From assembly GCA_937936215.1 (NCBI GenBank), contig CALGWX010000364.1:1-6652 (forward strand): 6,652 bases of DNA, given 5' to 3'. Under the pieces are notes generated by a model. That model was not told the origin of the DNA. It saw nothing but the letters and a program-made list of their open reading frames with translations, and did not search any database. Source of the stretch: an uncultured Burkholderiaceae bacterium (GTDB taxonomy: Bacteria; Pseudomonadota; Gammaproteobacteria; Burkholderiales; Burkholderiaceae_F). Shown here piece after piece: positions 1-5,948 of the stretch (position 1 is its first letter; each line of letters opens with the position of its first letter). Position numbers and translations under genes: made by a program.

Positions 1-1
1 G

Positions 2-150
2 GAAACGAGTCTGTCGCGCAACACGGTGCGCAAGTACCTCAGGAGCGAGCTGCAGGGAGAGCCGAAGTACCGGCGCGCCTCGGCGCCGACCAAGCTCACG
101 CCGTTTCACGCTGCGCTCGAACAGGCGCTGAAGATCGACGCACGGCGGGC
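2..150 (+). pseudogene. istA: IS21-family transposase IstA, N-terminal fragment (relic)
   Basis: Reading from base 2, the frame begins ETSLSRNTVRKYLRSEL, the helix-turn-helix of IS21-family IstA transposases (family pattern GLSRNTVRKYL). It continues with EPKYRR, then SAPTKLTPFHAALEQAL and KIDARR, matching the usual IstA linker that leads into a DARRPKRERRTA-type segment. Similarity stops right after DARR (about base 146). From there the same frame only reads the antisense of the DUF72 gene, so the DDE catalytic domain and istB are absent. The start of istA lies left of the window, so only the 3' truncation can be judged. It is inferred to be an inactive leftover of an IS21 element whose right part was deleted. 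The family call rests on residue pattern only. Confidence 0.72.
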
Positions 151-151
151 G

Positions 152-1174
152 CTACCCCGCCACGATCGCCCGCGCCAGCTCGACGCACGACAGTGGCGCG
201 CTGCCCTCGGCCTTGTTGTTGACGACGATGAATGTGGGCTGGCCGCTGCGCAGCGCCACGTGCGCCAGGTGGGCCAGCGTGCCGCGGGTGACCAGATCGG
301 GGTCGAGCAGGCGGTCGAAGGGGGCGTAGCGGCGCTTCGCTTCCTCGTAGCGCAGGCCGGCGCGCAGGCTCCAGCGCGCCACCAGTGGCCCGGCCAAGCG
401 CCAGTTTTCGCCGGCGTCGGCGCCGGCATCCATCGCCCGCAGCGCGGTCGCCTGTCGCGCGGCCGGCGGCATCGTCGGGTGGATGGCGAGGCACAGGCGG
501 CTGCCGGCGTCGTGCAGCATGCGCACGAAGCGCGGCGTCAGCAGCTCGGCGTTGCGCAGCTCGACCGCGTAGATGGGGGTGATGCCGTCGACGCTGCGCG
601 GCAGCTGGCGCAGGAAGCGGCCGAGCAGGTCGATCAGCTCGCGGCCGGCATCGGCGGTCAGCCGCGGCGGCAGCGGCGACAGCTGAAACACCAGCGGCCC
701 GGCGTGCGGGCCGAGGCCGCGCAGCGCGGGGGTGACGAACTGCTCGGCGGCCAGCGCAGCGTCGAGGAACGAGGGGTTGTCGGCAGCGGGCTGGCCGCGC
801 TCGCCGCGCAGCAGCGCATCGGTGATCAGCGCCGGCGCCTTGACCAGGAAGCGGAAGTGCGGCGGCACCTGGCGCGCATAGGCGGCATACTGGGCCGCCG
901 CGAGCGGCCGGTAGAAGCCGCGATCGATGCCCACCGTTCGCAGCAGCGGGTGCCGGGCGTAGGCGGCAAGCCCGGCCCGCGCCAACTGCGCCTCGGTGCA
1001 GGCGTCGCGGTAGACGAGCCGCTGCCAGCCGGGAAAGCTCCACGAGGAGGTGCCGAGGTGGACGGCCGCCGGCAGCAGGCGGCCGAGGCGTTGCACCTCG
1101 TCGTCGGGGGCGGCCGGCGCCACGCCGGCGTCGGCGGGCAGCTCGAAGAGCGAGGCTTCGTCGTCGACGTCCAT
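152..1174 (-). CDS. DUF72 (YecE-like) family protein
   Basis: A 340-residue protein with the hallmarks of DUF72, a TIM-barrel-like family of unknown function. The N-terminal strand motif HLGTSSWSFPGW is at residues 39-50 (family LGTSGWSY..W). GFYRP is near 86-90, FRFLVKAP at 107-114, FQLSPLPP at 163-170, YAVELRN at 202-208 (the acidic residue is typical of the barrel pocket) and the C-terminal FIVVNNKAEGSAPLS at 315-329. It is longer than many members because of about 37 residues before the first barrel strand, rich in Asp, Glu, Ala and Pro. The ATG start gives the longest frame with a plausible N terminus; a GTG at codon 27 is an alternative, and neither has a strong ribosome binding site. 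The gene stands alone, 241 bp downstream of the sensor kinase stop. An istA relic lies within a few bases of its TAG stop, so the last residues could have been altered. The family is sure; the biochemical role is unknown. Confidence 0.88.
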   Translation of the reverse strand: MDVDDEASLFELPADAGVAPAAPDDEVQRLGRLLPAAVHLGTSSWSFPGWQRLVYRDACTEAQLARAGLAAYARHPLLRTVGIDRGFYRPLAAAQYAAYARQVPPHFRFLVKAPALITDALLRGERGQPAADNPSFLDAALAAEQFVTPALRGLGPHAGPLVFQLSPLPPRLTADAGRELIDLLGRFLRQLPRSVDGITPIYAVELRNAELLTPRFVRMLHDAGSRLCLAIHPTMPPAARQATALRAMDAGADAGENWRLAGPLVARWSLRAGLRYEEAKRRYAPFDRLLDPDLVTRGTLAHLAHVALRSGQPTFIVVNNKAEGSAPLSCVELARAIVAG

Positions 1175-1415
1175 GGCCCGCCGGTCAGCCGCTGCGGCGC
1201 GCCTGCGCGGCGGCGCCGGGATTCATCGCATCGGCCCCGGGCGCTGGCCGCGGGGCGCCACGCAGGCTAAGTGGACCGCCGCGCCGGCGCAAGCGGCACG
1301 CGGGCGACGCAGCACACGGCCGTCCGCGGCCGGAAGGCGAGCGGCAACAGGCCCGTGGCCGGCGGCAGTCGGTGGGCGAGGCGGGACAGCGATGCCCGCG
1401 GCCCGGAGACGGCGA

Positions 1416-3320
1416 TCATGAGCCCTCGCGGAAGCGCTCGATGATCGCCTCGGTGTTCAGCCCGGCCTGGGTCGCGGTGCGGGTGAGCCCGGTGTGGTAC
1501 TCGGTGAAGCGGTAGGTGAAGGTCACACGCGTGCCGGTGCCGGGCACGCTTTCGAGGGTCAGCGTGCCGCCGATCTTGTTGGCGCGGCTGCGCATGTTCA
1601 GCAGGCCGCGGCCGCCGACGCGCTCGGCGGCGATGCCGCGGCCGTTGTCGGTGACGCGCACCTGCAGCTCGGGCGGCTCGTCGCCGGTCTGCTTGACCCG
1701 CAGCGACACCGACACCGCGCGCGCGCCGCTGTGCTTCAACGCGTTGGTCAGCGACTCCTGCACGATGCGCAGGACCGGCAGCACCGCGTCGGGGTTGATG
1801 TTCAGCTCCTCCGGCATCTCGCGCGCGTCCCAGATCAGCTCGATGCCGGCGGCGCGGAAGCGCGGCTCCATCCGGTAGCGCAGGTTGCCGAGCGCGGCGA
1901 GCAGGTCGGAGTTGTGCTGCGCCAGCGCGTCGATGGCCAGCCGCATGTCGTCGATCGACTCGCGCAGCACCTGCGCCACCTGCGCCTGCGTCAGCGCGCC
2001 GCGCTCGACCAGCATCAGCGAGCTGACCAGCTGCGTGCCGAGCCCGTCGTGCATGTCCTGCATGATCCGCTGCCGCTCGGCGGCGGTGGCCTGCAGCCGC
2101 TCGCCCTCGCGCAGCCGCTCGTAGTTGCGCTTGAGCATCTGCTCGCGCTCGCGCACCCGCGCCTCGAGGTCGCCGCGCGCGCTCTCGGCCTCGCGCAGCA
2201 CGCGCACGAAGCGGTCGACCACCGGGGTGGCCAGCGCCACCAGCAGCAGCGGCCCGGCCCAGTGCAGCGACAGCATGGTGGCCTCCGGCAGCCAGCCTTG
2301 CGCCACGCTGTAGTCGTAGCCGGCGGCGGCGATGGCCACCGCCATCGCGGTGATGACGACGATCTGCAGCGACTCGTGCTTGCGCGACGGCGACAGCAGC
2401 GCGTACAGCAGCCCGCCGAAGACCATCACGATCAGCCCGGGCAGCCACAGCGCATCGAGGTAGGGCGTGGCGTGGCCGGCGGTGGCCAGCAGCAGCAGCG
2501 GCCCCAGCAGGCCGTAGGCGCTGGCGATCCACGCCACCCGCGCGCTGCCGTGGCCGGCCATGCGTAGCAGCACCAGCGTCATAACCACCGCGAAGCCCGC
2601 GTTGGCGACGTAGAAAAGGGTGTCGAGCCAGATCGCCGCGCTGGCGGGGTAGGTCTCGATCACGAAGAACGCGCTGCGCAGCACCCAGAAGTCGGCCGCG
2701 AGCGCGACCAGCCCGATCGTCGGATCGTGCCGGCGCAACCAGAGCAGGCCGAAGATCAGCGCCAGGCACGCGGCCAGCGTGCCGCCGATCCACGGCAGCG
2801 TGCTGGCCTGAAAGTGGCGCCACTCGTAGCGGCGGCCGATCTCCGCCAGCGGCCCGATCTCCACGCCAGCCAGCGCGTGCACGCCGCTGCGGTAGGCGGA
2901 GTCGAACTGCACCGTGTTGCTGCCCGTCAGCAACAGCGACGGGTCGATGGCCAGCAGGTGCGGCCGCCGCCACCGCACCGTGGTGTCGGCATCCGACGAC
3001 TGCAACTCGCCGATCAGGCGGCCGTTGATGCTGATGCGCCCGCCCGGGGTCAGGTGCGACAGCAGCAACGCCCACGACTGCGTCGGCGGCGCCTCGAGCG
3101 TCAGCGGCAGCCTCAGGGTGACGGCGCGCAACGGCTCGCCGGGCCGCGACGTCCAGCGCAGTGGCACGTCGTAGCTCTGCCACTGCGTGCTCGCCTCCGG
3201 CTGCCCGCCGGCCGGGGCGACTGCCCATTCGACCAACCGCAGCGGCATCGCGCCACAGGGCTGCCCCAGCCCCAGCGCGGCAAGCGCCAACAGGGTGAGG
3301 AGCCAGGGGTGCAGTCTCAC
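1416..3320 (-). CDS. 7TMR-DISM-type membrane sensor histidine kinase (HPK7/NarX-like)
   Basis: A 634-residue inner-membrane kinase, the likely partner of the regulator just upstream. Residues 2-24 form a signal peptide (RLHPWLLTLLALAALGLG, then CGA). Residues 30-165 are a predicted periplasmic beta-rich domain with ISINGRLIG and a later RPHLLAIDPSLL..GSNTVQF stretch, resembling galactose-binding-like jelly rolls. Seven hydrophobic spans follow at about 176-196, 201-221, 231-253, 261-281, 291-309, 317-334 and 350-370, then a charged coiled coil (372-418). The HisKA_3 dimerisation domain has the phospho-acceptor in QDMHDGLGTQL (His424). The HATPase has IVQESLTNALKHSG (Asn526), DNGRG (558-562), GGRGLLNMRSR (569-579) and PGTGT (593-597). 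About 25 polar residues trail the ATPase fold. I chose the GTG at 3318-3320 because it places the signal peptide at the N terminus; an in-frame GTG at 3354-3356 would add 12 residues. Ligand unknown. Confidence 0.9.
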   Translation of the reverse strand: MRLHPWLLTLLALAALGLGQPCGAMPLRLVEWAVAPAGGQPEASTQWQSYDVPLRWTSRPGEPLRAVTLRLPLTLEAPPTQSWALLLSHLTPGGRISINGRLIGELQSSDADTTVRWRRPHLLAIDPSLLLTGSNTVQFDSAYRSGVHALAGVEIGPLAEIGRRYEWRHFQASTLPWIGGTLAACLALIFGLLWLRRHDPTIGLVALAADFWVLRSAFFVIETYPASAAIWLDTLFYVANAGFAVVMTLVLLRMAGHGSARVAWIASAYGLLGPLLLLATAGHATPYLDALWLPGLIVMVFGGLLYALLSPSRKHESLQIVVITAMAVAIAAAGYDYSVAQGWLPEATMLSLHWAGPLLLVALATPVVDRFVRVLREAESARGDLEARVREREQMLKRNYERLREGERLQATAAERQRIMQDMHDGLGTQLVSSLMLVERGALTQAQVAQVLRESIDDMRLAIDALAQHNSDLLAALGNLRYRMEPRFRAAGIELIWDAREMPEELNINPDAVLPVLRIVQESLTNALKHSGARAVSVSLRVKQTGDEPPELQVRVTDNGRGIAAERVGGRGLLNMRSRANKIGGTLTLESVPGTGTRVTFTYRFTEYHTGLTRTATQAGLNTEAIIERFREGS

Positions 3321-3410
3321 GATGCGCTCAACGGGCGGATTGGCCACGCCGCGCACGGGTGCCGTGCATCGGGGCGGGGGGCCGTCGTCTGGCGCGGCGG
3401 CTGGTCGGCG

Positions 3411-3444
3411 CGAAGGCCGCCGCTCTTGCGGCGGCGGGCATTCG
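3411..3444 (-). other. GC-rich hairpin between response regulator and kinase genes
   Basis: A perfect 8-bp inverted repeat, GCCGCCGC (3416-3423) and GCGGCGGC (3428-3435), encloses a 4-nt loop. Flanking CGAA (3411-3414) and TTCG (3441-3444) can pair beyond a small internal bulge. In the transcript it lies 21 nt after the regulator stop and 91 nt before the chosen kinase start. No run of U follows, so it does not look like a classical intrinsic terminator. It may instead be a 3' stabiliser, a pause site or a partial attenuator that lowers kinase output relative to the regulator. The stem is clear in the sequence; the role is inference. Confidence 0.45.
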
Positions 3445-3464
3445 CCGAAATGTCCACCGGCCCT

Positions 3465-4145
3465 TCAGGTGCGCAGCAGCCCCATCTGGGTGGCTTCGTA
3501 CACCGCCTCGCCGCGCGAGTGCACCGCCAGCTTGCGGTAGATCTTCTTGATGTGGGCAGTGACGGTGTGCGGCGAGATGCCGAGGATCTCGCCGATCTCA
3601 TTGAAGCTCATGCCCTTGGCGAGCAGCTGCAGGATCTCGGTCTCGCGCGCCGACAGCGGGTTGTTCTCCGGCATCGGGCCGCCGGGGCGGGTGTTGCCGC
3701 TGCCGCCGCCGATGCGGTTGCGGATCGCGCGCAGCACGCTGCGGGCCACCACCGGGCTGACTGGCGAGCCGCCGGCGCGCAGCAGACGGATGCACGAGAC
3801 CACGTCGGCCGGCGTCGAGTCCTTCAGGATGTAGCCGGTGGCGCCGGCCTCGATCGCCGAGACGACGTGCTGCTCGTCGCCGAAGACGGTGACGACCATG
3901 ATGTCGACGTCGGGCCGCTTGGTGCTGACCTGCCGGATCAGGTCGGTGCCGTTGCCATCCGGCAGCCCGAGGTCGATCAGCATGACGTCGAACTTGGTCC
4001 GGTCGATCAGCTCCTGCGCCTCGCGCTTGTTGGCCGCCACGCCGACGAGCTCCAGCGTGGGCTCGTTCTCGACGATCTGCTTGAAGCGCATCCGGAATTC
4101 CGGCTCGTCTTCGACGATCAGTACGGTGGTTTTGTCGCTGCTCAT
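3465..4145 (-). CDS. NarL/FixJ-family response regulator (REC + LuxR-type HTH)
   Basis: A 226-residue two-domain DNA-binding regulator. The receiver domain (about 7-122) has the acidic pair Glu12-Asp13 in VLIVEDEP, the phospho-acceptor Asp58 in VMLIDLGLPDGNG, Thr86 in MVVTVFGD and Lys108 in GYILKDS, so all residues needed for phosphotransfer are present. A Gly/Pro-rich linker (145-160, GGGSGNTRPGGP) joins it to a LuxR-type helix-turn-helix (162-215) starting PLSARETEILQLLAKGMS, with recognition helix SPHTVTAHIKKIYRKL. The length is typical of the family. The ATG is preceded by AGAGAGCGAG about 7-16 nt upstream, an acceptable ribosome binding region. It is transcribed ahead of the sensor kinase, its probable partner; HPK7 kinases with HisKA_3 domains normally pair with NarL-type regulators. 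A candidate sigma70 promoter lies about 84 nt upstream. Target genes cannot be read from this window. Confidence 0.95.
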   Translation of the reverse strand: MSSDKTTVLIVEDEPEFRMRFKQIVENEPTLELVGVAANKREAQELIDRTKFDVMLIDLGLPDGNGTDLIRQVSTKRPDVDIMVVTVFGDEQHVVSAIEAGATGYILKDSTPADVVSCIRLLRAGGSPVSPVVARSVLRAIRNRIGGGSGNTRPGGPMPENNPLSARETEILQLLAKGMSFNEIGEILGISPHTVTAHIKKIYRKLAVHSRGEAVYEATQMGLLRT

Positions 4146-4220
4146 GCCGATGCTCGCTCTCTGGCGGTCACTGACTGGGATGCCACGCTTTTTCAGACAC
4201 TTGGCGCGCAGTCTCGGGTT

Positions 4221-4258
4221 GCGCGGCCATTCTAACCACGAGCCTGCGCGCGGTCATT
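4221..4258. repeat. 11-bp imperfect direct repeat overlapping the regulator promoter
   Basis: GCGCGGCCATT (4221-4231) and GCGCGGTCATT (4248-4258) differ at one base and start 27 bp apart. One copy covers the candidate -35 box and the other the candidate -10 box and start-site region. The placement would suit binding by a dimeric regulator, perhaps the NarL-type protein encoded just downstream. This is inference; in such GC-rich DNA a chance match is possible. Confidence 0.3.
4229..4257 (-). promoter_or_regulatory. Candidate sigma70 promoter for the two-component operon
   Basis: On the minus strand, ATGACC (4252-4257; four of six matches to TTGACA) is separated by exactly 17 bp from TAGAAT (4229-4234; five of six matches to TATAAT). 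It lies in the 156-bp gap between pdxH and the response regulator gene, in a local AT island within very GC-rich DNA. It would leave a leader of roughly 75-80 nt before the regulator ATG. No clear terminator was seen between pdxH and this site, so readthrough from upstream is also possible. Confidence 0.45.
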
Positions 4259-4301
4259 GCGCGCCCTGGCCTAGCGGAAATCGATTAGCACGGCTCACGC
4301 A

Positions 4302-4934
4302 TCATGGCGACAGCCGCACTCGCGCCCAGCCCTGCGGGGTGCGCGTGTACTGAAGGCGGTCGTGCAGCCGCGACGGCCGCCCTTGCCAGAACTCGAAGAC
4401 CTCAGGGGCGACCCGGTAGCCGCCCCAGTGCGGCGGCCGCTTCGGGTGCAGGCCGTGGCGCAGACCCGCCTCGGCCGCCTGCGCCATCAGCCAGGCCTTG
4501 CTCGGGATCGGCCGGCTTTGCGGCGAGGCCCAGGCGCCGATCCGGCTGGCCAGCGGCCGGCTGGCGAAGTAGGCGTCGGATTCGGCCTCGGCCACCCGCG
4601 CCACCGTGCCCTCGATGCGCACCTGACGCTCCAGTTCGGGCCAGAAGAACAGCAGCGCCGCCCGCGGGTTGGCGGCCAGCTCCTGGCCCTTGCGGCTCTC
4701 GTAGTTCGTGTAGAAAACGAAGCCGGCGTGGTCGAAGCCCTTCAGCAGCACCACCCGGGCCGAGGGCCGGGCCTGGGCGTCGGCGGTGGCCAACGTCATC
4801 GCGTTCGGCTCCGGCAGCTTGGAGGCCAGCGCCTCGTCCCACCAGCGCGAGAACTGCCGGAACGGATCCTCGTCGGCGTGCGCCTCGTCGAGCGCCTCGC
4901 GCATGTAGTCCTTGCGCAGCTGCGAAATGTCCAT
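4302..4934 (-). CDS. pdxH: Pyridoxamine 5'-phosphate oxidase (PdxH)
   Basis: A 210-residue FMN flavoprotein of the cytoplasm that oxidises pyridoxine or pyridoxamine 5'-phosphate to pyridoxal 5'-phosphate with O2, the last step of PLP synthesis and salvage. It opens MDISQLRKDYMR. FMN-site motifs are RVVLLKGFD (60-68), GFVFYTNYESRKG (71-83) and Gln104 in ERQVRIEG. Substrate-site residues equivalent to the E. coli enzyme are Lys65, Tyr122, Arg126 and Ser130 (AYFASRPLASRIGAW), and Arg189 and His191 (EFWQGRPSRLHDR). It ends RLSP, like the E. coli RLAP terminus, and is close to the E. coli length of 218. The frame stays open 29 codons further upstream, but that stretch is Ala/Arg/Cys-rich and overlaps the chaC end, so I chose the ATG at 4932-4934. 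It starts 13 bp after the chaC stop without a clear Shine-Dalgarno, suggesting co-transcription and translational coupling. Confidence 0.97.
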   Translation of the reverse strand: MDISQLRKDYMREALDEAHADEDPFRQFSRWWDEALASKLPEPNAMTLATADAQARPSARVVLLKGFDHAGFVFYTNYESRKGQELAANPRAALLFFWPELERQVRIEGTVARVAEAESDAYFASRPLASRIGAWASPQSRPIPSKAWLMAQAAEAGLRHGLHPKRPPHWGGYRVAPEVFEFWQGRPSRLHDRLQYTRTPQGWARVRLSP

Positions 4935-4947
4935 GGTGCGGCGCAGT

Positions 4948-5562
4948 TTACGGGCCGGCGGCGCGGCGCTCGGCGCGGTGCAGCAGGCGCTCGAGGTGAG
5001 GATCGCGCAGCCCCGCCTCACGCAGTGCCGCCACCGTGCGCTGCAGATAATCGAGGCTGCTGCCCTTGATTCCGCGCGCGGTGGCCAGGATCTCGACCTG
5101 GTCCTGCTCAGGCAGATCGCCGCAATAGTTGGCCGCGTCGCGGCGCACGATGAAGGCTAGCGCCGGCACCACGCGGCCGTTGCGCCGGTGCGCCCGCACC
5201 CAGGTCGGGCGGTACGAGCCGAGAAACATCTCCCGCTCCCACAGCTGGCGGAACACGTCGGGTACACGCTCGGCGGCGATGCGGTAGGCCATGCCGAGGC
5301 ACGAGCCGCCGCGGTCCAGCCCGGCGACGATGCCGGGGCGTTCCGGCGTGCCGCGATACAGCAGCGAGCGCAGGCAGAGCCGGCGGTGAAAGCCGTGCAC
5401 GCGCGCCGGCTCGCGTGCGGTGAACTCGAACTCCGGCTTCCAGATCAGCGAGCCGTAGCCGAACACCCACAGCGCCGTGTGGCCGTCCCAGTGCGCCAGC
5501 GCGGCGGCGAGCGAGGCCTGCAACTGCGCCTCGGTCCAGCGGGCGGGGCTGTTGGTCGTCAT
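4948..5562 (-). CDS. chaC: Gamma-glutamylcyclotransferase, ChaC family
   Basis: A 204-residue cytosolic enzyme of the ChaC family, whose characterised members cleave glutathione (gamma-Glu-Cys-Gly) to 5-oxoproline and Cys-Gly. The substrate-binding loop VFGYGSLIWKP is at residues 33-43. RVHGFHRRLCLRS (54-66), RPGIVAGLDRGGSCLGMAYRI (ending at 95) and LWEREMFLGSY (107-117) follow; Glu111 in this last segment aligns with the catalytic glutamate of the family. NYCGDLPEQDQVEILATARG (145-164), then SSLDYLQRTV, are also typical, and length is normal for bacterial ChaC. The ATG has no recognisable Shine-Dalgarno, but its first bases form an ATGA overlap with the stop of a possible ORF upstream, which would allow reinitiation. 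pdxH follows after 13 bp. A link to potassium/cation transport, implied by the old cha name, is not supported here. Confidence 0.93.
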   Translation of the reverse strand: MTTNSPARWTEAQLQASLAAALAHWDGHTALWVFGYGSLIWKPEFEFTAREPARVHGFHRRLCLRSLLYRGTPERPGIVAGLDRGGSCLGMAYRIAAERVPDVFRQLWEREMFLGSYRPTWVRAHRRNGRVVPALAFIVRRDAANYCGDLPEQDQVEILATARGIKGSSLDYLQRTVAALREAGLRDPHLERLLHRAERRAAGP

Positions 5563-5948
5563 CGATCCGCGGGGGATTCGAACGTCATGATCGTGCGCCG
5601 ATTCGTGCCCAGGCGGTCAGCCGGTCTCGGCGTCCGGCCCGCCGCGACGACTCGCGCCACGGCGGCGCCAGGGCGGCTCCGGGCCAGGCCCGCGCACGGG
5701 CCCGCGGCGGTGACCCGCTGTACTGCGTCGGTGTTCTCGCCGGCGGCTGGCTGCGCGTGATCGGGCGCGCCTGGATCGACCGCCAACCCTACGACCCAGC
5801 CCGCCATCGCGCCGCCCATCTGCCGCTCGTCACGGTTGGGGTTGGCACCGGGCGCCCGTGGATCGACCGCAAACCTTATGACCGCGACGCCAACGGCGCG
5901 CTCCAAGCGGTGCTCGAGCCCGACGGGGGTCGACACGGGATCTCTCAT
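5559..5948 (-). CDS. Possible hypothetical protein bridging the MFS gene and chaC
   Basis: I do not recognise this 129-residue ORF. It starts MRDPVSTPVGLEHR at an ATG overlapping the transporter stop (ATGA, 5945-5948) and ends FESPADR at a TGA overlapping the chaC start (ATGA, 5559-5562). It thus fills the whole gap with two 4-bp coupling overlaps, and chaC lacks its own visible ribosome binding site. It is rich in Ala, Arg, Gly and Pro, with no membrane span or signal peptide. It contains VIRFAVDPRAP (23-33) and VVGLAVDPGAP (52-62), the translation of a DNA repeat with an 87-bp period. Against it: rare codons (ATA, AGG, AGA), low-complexity sequence, open frames also on the plus strand here, and repeat differences that look milder in a plus-strand frame. 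It may be noncoding. If so, the 382 bp hold only the repeats and some GC hairpins. Confidence 0.3.
   Translation of the reverse strand: MRDPVSTPVGLEHRLERAVGVAVIRFAVDPRAPGANPNRDERQMGGAMAGWVVGLAVDPGAPDHAQPAAGENTDAVQRVTAAGPCAGLARSRPGAAVARVVAAGRTPRPADRLGTNRRTIMTFESPADR
5760..5883. repeat. Two degenerate ~37-bp direct repeats, 87 bp apart
   Basis: Copy 1 (5760-5796) and copy 2 (5847-5883) match at 31 of 37 positions. The core TGGATCGACCGC, then AACC-TA-GACC, begins at 5772 and 5859 and has 22 of 25 identities. The offset is exactly 87 bp, a multiple of three. Outside the core the similarity falls to background. Read on the plus strand, the cores give WIDRQPYD and WIDRKPYD with two silent changes; on the minus strand, AVDPRAP and AVDPGAP. 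I cannot assign them to a known repeat family. They could be duplicated binding sites, a dispersed intergenic repeat or remnants of an old gene. Confidence 0.6.

Noticed and set aside
26..1270. 414-codon plus-strand open frame
   Set aside because: Only about the first 40 codons (istA relic) look real; the rest is the antisense of the DUF72 gene, a common artefact of high GC.
1494..2567. 357-codon plus-strand frame over the sensor kinase gene
   Set aside because: His/Gln/Arg/Ala-rich antisense shadow of a well-supported kinase, with no domain pattern.
1267..3228. 653-codon minus-strand frame over the kinase
   Set aside because: Arg/Ala-rich frame offset from the kinase frame, lacking the kinase motifs; only its last 50 codons lie outside the kinase and are discussed separately.
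2727..4235. 502-codon plus-strand frame spanning kinase and regulator
   Set aside because: Low-complexity antisense translation across two recognised genes and their gap.
4935..5021. 29-codon N-terminal extension of PdxH
   Set aside because: It overlaps the chaC coding end, has no similarity to PdxH N termini, and a good ATG with the expected MDISQLRKDY start exists at 4932-4934.
5680..5704. Cluster of CGGGCC/GGCCCG palindromes, including a GGCCCG-CGCA-CGGGCC hairpin at 5687-5702
   Set aside because: Short stems of this kind are expected in DNA this GC-rich, and there is no U tract to make a terminator.
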